NCBI GenBank assembly: GCA_014377795.1
Contig: JACMOY010000446.1
Coordinates: forward strand, 1 to 14,375
Reading direction: 5' to 3'
DNA from: Actinomycetota bacterium
Lineage (GTDB): Bacteria; Actinomycetota; Actinomycetes; Actinomycetales; Angustibacteraceae
Length of the DNA stretch: 14,375 bases
This document shows, piece after piece, positions 13,592 through 14,375 of this stretch (positions are counted from its first letter, which is position 1; the number at the start of each line of letters is the position of its first letter). The translations under genes and the position numbers were made by a program. The notes below the pieces were generated by a model. The model was not told where the DNA came from. It did not search any database and worked only from the letters and a program-made list of their open reading frames with translations.

Positions 13592-14375
13592 GTGGACTTC
13601 ACCCAGGACGCGCGCACCACCGAGCTGGCCGCCACGCTGCAGCAGTTCCTGGACGAGCACGTCCACCCCGCCGAGCCGGTGCTCGAGGAGCAGGTGCGCG
13701 CGGCGCGCGGCACCGACCGCGAGTGGTCGCGCCCACCGGTCGTCGAGGAGCTCAAGGCCCTGGCGCGCGAGCGGGGGCTGTGGAACCTCTTCCTGCCCGG
13801 TGACCGCGGCGCGGGCCTGACCAACACCCAGTACGCGCCGCTGGCCGAGCTCACCGGGCGCTCGCCGTGGCTGGCGCCAGAGGCCCTGAACTGCGCTGCG
13901 CCGGACACCGGCAACATGGAGGTGCTGACCGAGTTCGGCACTCCCGAGCAGAAGCAGCAGTGGCTGGAACCGTTGCTGGACGGGCGGATCCGGTCGGCGT
14001 TCTGCATGACCGAGCCGGACGTCGCGTCGTCCGACGCCACCAACGTCGCCACCCGGATCCGCCGTGACGGCCCCGACTACGTCGTCGACGGTCGCAAGTG
14101 GTGGTCGACCGGCGCGATGGACCCGCGTGCCGAGATCTTCATCGTCATGGGCCGCAGCGCAGGCCCGCAGGACGAGACCGTCGACCGTCATCGGGCGCAG
14201 TCGATGATCCTGGTGCCGCGCAACACTCCCGGGGTCACCGTGGTGCGGCCGCTGAGCACCTTCGGGTATGACGACGCCCCGCACGGCGGTCACGCGGAGG
14301 TCACCTTCGACCAGGTGCGCGACCCGGCGTCCAACCTGCTCGTCGGCGAGGGCGAGGGCTTCGCGATCGCGCAGG
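13592..14375 (+). CDS. Acyl-CoA dehydrogenase, ACAD10/11-like (partial, runs off the window)
   Basis: A FAD-dependent acyl-CoA dehydrogenase family protein; 261 residues are visible and the reading frame is open at the edge. Residues about 1-130 are the helical N-terminal domain. The beta-domain signature FCMTEPDVASSDATN (137-151) is followed by GRKWWSTGAMDPRAEIFIVMG (167-187), SMILVPRNTPGV (204-215), STFGYDDAPHGGHAEV (222-237) and LLVGEGEGFAIAQ. These segments resemble mammalian ACAD10/ACAD11 as I remember them more than short-chain dehydrogenases such as ACADS. The catalytic base and C-terminal helical domain lie beyond the window. It follows the APH-family kinase by 39 bases in one operon, the split form of the fused mammalian protein, so a role in processing 4-phosphoacyl-CoA is likely, although plain alpha,beta-dehydrogenation cannot be excluded. 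Confidence 0.92.
   Translation, partial: MDFTQDARTTELAATLQQFLDEHVHPAEPVLEEQVRAARGTDREWSRPPVVEELKALARERGLWNLFLPGDRGAGLTNTQYAPLAELTGRSPWLAPEALNCAAPDTGNMEVLTEFGTPEQKQQWLEPLLDGRIRSAFCMTEPDVASSDATNVATRIRRDGPDYVVDGRKWWSTGAMDPRAEIFIVMGRSAGPQDETVDRHRAQSMILVPRNTPGVTVVRPLSTFGYDDAPHGGHAEVTFDQVRDPASNLLVGEGEGFAIAQ

Noticed and set aside
12443..14293. 616-residue open frame on the minus strand opposite the kinase and dehydrogenase
   Set aside because: Both plus-strand genes carry clear catalytic or family motifs. The minus frame is a compositional shadow that also crosses their intergenic gap.
1..14375. Defence system, prophage, insertion sequence, CRISPR, or RNA gene
   Set aside because: I see no transposase, integrase, nuclease or phage gene, no spaced repeats, no tRNA-like cloverleaf, and uniform composition throughout.

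Overview
The window comes from a very GC-rich actinobacterial chromosome. By eye G+C is above 70%, and almost every codon of the real genes ends in G or C. Family resemblances (a group II truncated haemoglobin of the mycobacterial GlbO kind, actinobacterial-style MalQ, MltB-like transglycosylase, a split ACAD10/11-like kinase and dehydrogenase) and frequent GTG starts point to Actinomycetota, possibly Micrococcales. The lower rank is a guess. I see no mobile element, CRISPR array, rRNA or tRNA, and no gene-free stretch longer than about 135 bases.

Layout from left to right. A 21-bp hairpin (69-114) lies just past the stop of a leftward secreted lytic transglycosylase gene (135-896). Upstream of that, also leftward, is malQ (983-3217). 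Divergent from malQ run four rightward genes: a prolyl oligopeptidase (3310-5430), an MscS-type channel (5527-6468), an SDR/DUF2867 protein (6529-8073) and glbO (8086-8469). glbO meets a leftward K+-channel-like gene (8466-9584) tail to tail, and the two stop codons share one CTAG. Divergent from the channel gene is a GH13 alpha-glucosidase (9640-11340), which converges with 4 bases to spare on a leftward pair: an acyl-CoA thioesterase (11977-12438) translationally coupled to an unrecognised protein (11345-11980). From a 37-bp divergent spacer a rightward operon begins: an APH-family kinase (12476-13552), then an acyl-CoA dehydrogenase (13592 to the window edge).

How the genes work together. 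MalQ and the GH13 enzyme both act on alpha-glucans but are not in one operon. The kinase and dehydrogenase are the clearest functional unit: they correspond to the two halves of human ACAD10/ACAD11 and to the LvaA/LvaC logic, in which a 4-hydroxyacyl-CoA is phosphorylated and then converted towards a beta-oxidation substrate. The other genes look like ordinary, tightly packed chromosomal genes.

Promoters show a recurring pattern. Several start codons have a TAnnnT-like or weaker nAnnnT hexamer ending 6-8 bases upstream and no Shine-Dalgarno sequence, as expected for leaderless mRNAs. I found no convincing new multi-gene system. The best leads are the kinase/dehydrogenase pair, the TLGYAG pore of the channel-like protein, the compact divergent promoters and the thioesterase-coupled unknown.
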